From assembly GCA_945898205.1 (NCBI GenBank), contig CAMDHO010000022.1:1-35530 (forward strand): a stretch of 35,530 bases of DNA, in the 5' to 3' direction. The notes under the pieces are model-generated. The model was not told where the DNA came from, searched no databases, and worked only from the letters and a program-made list of their open reading frames with translations. Shown piece by piece: positions 34,108-35,530 of the stretch. Position numbers and translations under genes: made by a program. How positions within the stretch are numbered: the stretch's first letter is position 1; each line of letters begins with the position of its first letter. This DNA is from Chlamydia trachomatis (lineage in GTDB: Bacteria; Chlamydiota; Chlamydiia; Chlamydiales; Rhabdochlamydiaceae).

Positions 34108-35530
34108 TTACTGCTTTTTAATTATGCTAAGCAATCCATGATGATCACTTATAGCCGAATGAGGCCTCTTTAGATCATTCATAGGAACGCGCTCTGTATT
34201 CATCAAGAAATTTTGATTAGACGCTTTCCATAGTAGGGAATAATCTAAAATTTGAAATTGCGGATCTATAGCTTTAGGATCCTTAGCCTCTGAAAGTAGA
34301 TAATTAGTAAAATAATAGGTACAGGTACTGTTTCCTTCGTTTACACCTTCTGGATTTTTGTTATAATCATCATAAAAATAGGTATGTAATAGCTCTTCAG
34401 TGGGTTCTTTCGACCCTAATGGCACATTCAAATCGCCACAAAGAAAATACGGCATTATTTCGTTAGCCTTTCGCTCATCCTTTTGAATCTTTTCTATAAT
34501 CTGTTTAGATTGTAAAACGCGAATTTTAGTAAATTGCTCTTCGTCCAAAGGCTGCATGTGAGTTACATAAATATGAGCTGCAACTCCAGGGTTCTTTTTT
34601 AATATGAAATCAAAAAAACCTTGATTCACAGGAAACCCTCTATCTTCAAAAAGTGTAAACTGAGGATCTTGTATCGGATATTTACTAGCTACAAAAAGAC
34701 CGCTTGGCATTCCAACTGATTGAAACGAAAGACCTAAAAATCTAGGGCCTATTAAACCATAAAAATACTTGTAATCATTTTTTAGCTCATCATATAAACC
34801 ATAAAAGGCATCTTCAGAAAACACCTCTTGCAAGCACACCACATCCGCTTTTGTCTTGATCACTTCTTTTGCTAACGGCTTTACTCTCTGTTGCCAAGGA
34901 AGCGTTGCTCCGCCATATAAGTAAGGAAATGCATCAGGGATAAAGCAAGTATTTAATGTTAAAATAGAAATCTCTTGAGTGTATTTCAATTTATTTATCT
35001 GCATAGGACTTTCAAGATGTATAAAAGCTGATCTTTCCTTATTTGAAAAAAAAGACTTTAACGAAATAATTTTCTCTTGAAATCCCACAGCATTAAAACT
35101 ATCGAGTAAGCTATACACTCCCTCTCTTTCATACGGAGTCAACGCTTCATTAGCATGAAAAGATTTTTGAATGTATGTCATTAAAGAATCGTATAATTCT
35201 TTATTTTTTATGACGGAAGCTTGCAAAAAATATTTAAACTTTTCGATTCCCTTAACAGCCTCTTCTTGACAATCTGGATTATTCCCTGAAATATATGACA
35301 ACACACGGAAACAACTGACAATTTCATTAGAAAGTCGATTCCAAGGCTTTAGCATTTTCCCTGAAATATCTTCTTCTTTTGCCGTATCAATGATCTGTTG
35401 AATTCTTTCTGTAGTCACTTCTTGAACATCATCTACATAGCGCTGAATCTCTTCTGAAGTCTTTGGAAGTGCTTTTACAGGAGCTGGACTATCACCAAAA
35501 GAAAAACTCGTTGTAATAATAAAAAAAAGA
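34108..35530 (-). CDS. Endonuclease/exonuclease/phosphatase-fold protein, probably secreted (5' partial)
   Basis: The frame remains open to the window edge. Before the GTG at 35418 it reads IITTSFSFGDSPAPVKALPK, the end of a likely signal peptide, so the true start lies outside the window. After an alpha-helical N-terminal region of about 150 residues comes an EEP-fold domain: ISILTLNTCF, ADVVCLQEVFSEDA (catalytic Glu), IYVTHMQPL, FLCGDLNVPLGS (catalytic Asp and Asn) and AISDHHGLLS (catalytic Asp-His). The family includes sphingomyelinases, inositol phosphatases and DNases. The order and spacing resemble bacterial neutral sphingomyelinase-like enzymes, but the substrate cannot be read. In an intracellular bacterium, an exported member may act on host lipids or nucleic acids. 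Confidence 0.85.
   Translation of the reverse strand, partial: LFFIITTSFSFGDSPAPVKALPKTSEEIQRYVDDVQEVTTERIQQIIDTAKEEDISGKMLKPWNRLSNEIVSCFRVLSYISGNNPDCQEEAVKGIEKFKYFLQASVIKNKELYDSLMTYIQKSFHANEALTPYEREGVYSLLDSFNAVGFQEKIISLKSFFSNKERSAFIHLESPMQINKLKYTQEISILTLNTCFIPDAFPYLYGGATLPWQQRVKPLAKEVIKTKADVVCLQEVFSEDAFYGLYDELKNDYKYFYGLIGPRFLGLSFQSVGMPSGLFVASKYPIQDPQFTLFEDRGFPVNQGFFDFILKKNPGVAAHIYVTHMQPLDEEQFTKIRVLQSKQIIEKIQKDERKANEIMPYFLCGDLNVPLGSKEPTEELLHTYFYDDYNKNPEGVNEGNSTCTYYFTNYLLSEAKDPKAIDPQFQILDYSLLWKASNQNFLMNTERVPMNDLKRPHSAISDHHGLLSIIKKQ

Noticed and set aside
1-35530. CRISPR arrays, rRNA genes, prophage structural genes
   Set aside because: No regularly spaced repeats, no rRNA-like sequence and no phage capsid, tail or terminase genes were seen.

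Overview
This window looks like a low-GC (mid-to-upper 30s percent by eye) chromosome segment from a member of the Chlamydiota, most likely an environmental, amoeba- or arthropod-associated lineage (Rhabdochlamydia/Simkania/Parachlamydia-like) rather than a Chlamydiaceae pathogen. Three things point there. First, gene neighbourhoods that I recall from Chlamydia recur: trhO-rpsD near murJ-nfo, hemA near rluD, and kdsA with the lipopolysaccharide export genes. Second, HemA and DapB are short, as in chlamydiae. Third, there are features the reduced pathogens lack or have little of: an asparaginyl-tRNA synthetase, a HEPN/MNT toxin-antitoxin pair, several AAA ATPases with nuclease tails, and transposase remnants. 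The species assignment is inference.

Layout. 1-800: a truncated filamentous-haemagglutinin-type secretion domain next to a 30-bp perfect palindrome. 1.2-7.3 kb: housekeeping block with ogt, a small acidic protein, a SNF2 ATPase, a cysteine-rich DUF116-like protein, trhO and rpsD. 7.4-8.1 kb: gene-poor scar containing a shrunken IS200/IS605-type element and the 5' end of a broken ATPase gene. 8.1-9.3 kb: a protein with 37-residue helical repeats and a RAP-like tail, which I read as an octotricopeptide-repeat (OPR)-type RNA-binding protein. 9.3-13.3 kb: murJ, nfo and asnS. 13.3-14.9 kb: an inverted-repeat cluster and an ATPase/nuclease gene split by one in-frame stop. 14.9-17.7 kb: a bactofilin-like membrane protein, hemA and recX. 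17.7-19.7 kb: two small orphan proteins behind a near-consensus promoter, then rluD. 19.8-22.0 kb: hepT-mntA and a second ATPase whose P-loop lies upstream of its first usable start codon. 22.2-30.2 kb: khpA, a giant DHH-motif protein, tRNA-Arg, dapB, kdsA-lptC-lptA-lptB and ndk. 30.2-34 kb: accessory region with a third ATPase, unexplained reading frames and an integrase-type transposase carrying one in-frame stop. 34.1-35.5 kb: a probably secreted endonuclease/exonuclease/phosphatase-fold protein running off the right edge.

How the genes work together. kdsA, lptC, lptA and lptB form an overlapping operon that makes Kdo and moves lipopolysaccharide to the outer membrane; murJ supplies the lipid II flippase. 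nfo, ogt, recX and possibly the SNF2 ATPase belong to DNA repair. trhO, rpsD, asnS, rluD, tRNA-Arg and khpA belong to translation and RNA metabolism. Most novelty sits in the accessory islands: the OPR/RAP-like protein, the DHH protein with a very long insert, the IS200-like remnant that keeps both end hairpins, and a repeated pattern of genes each broken by a single nonsense codon.
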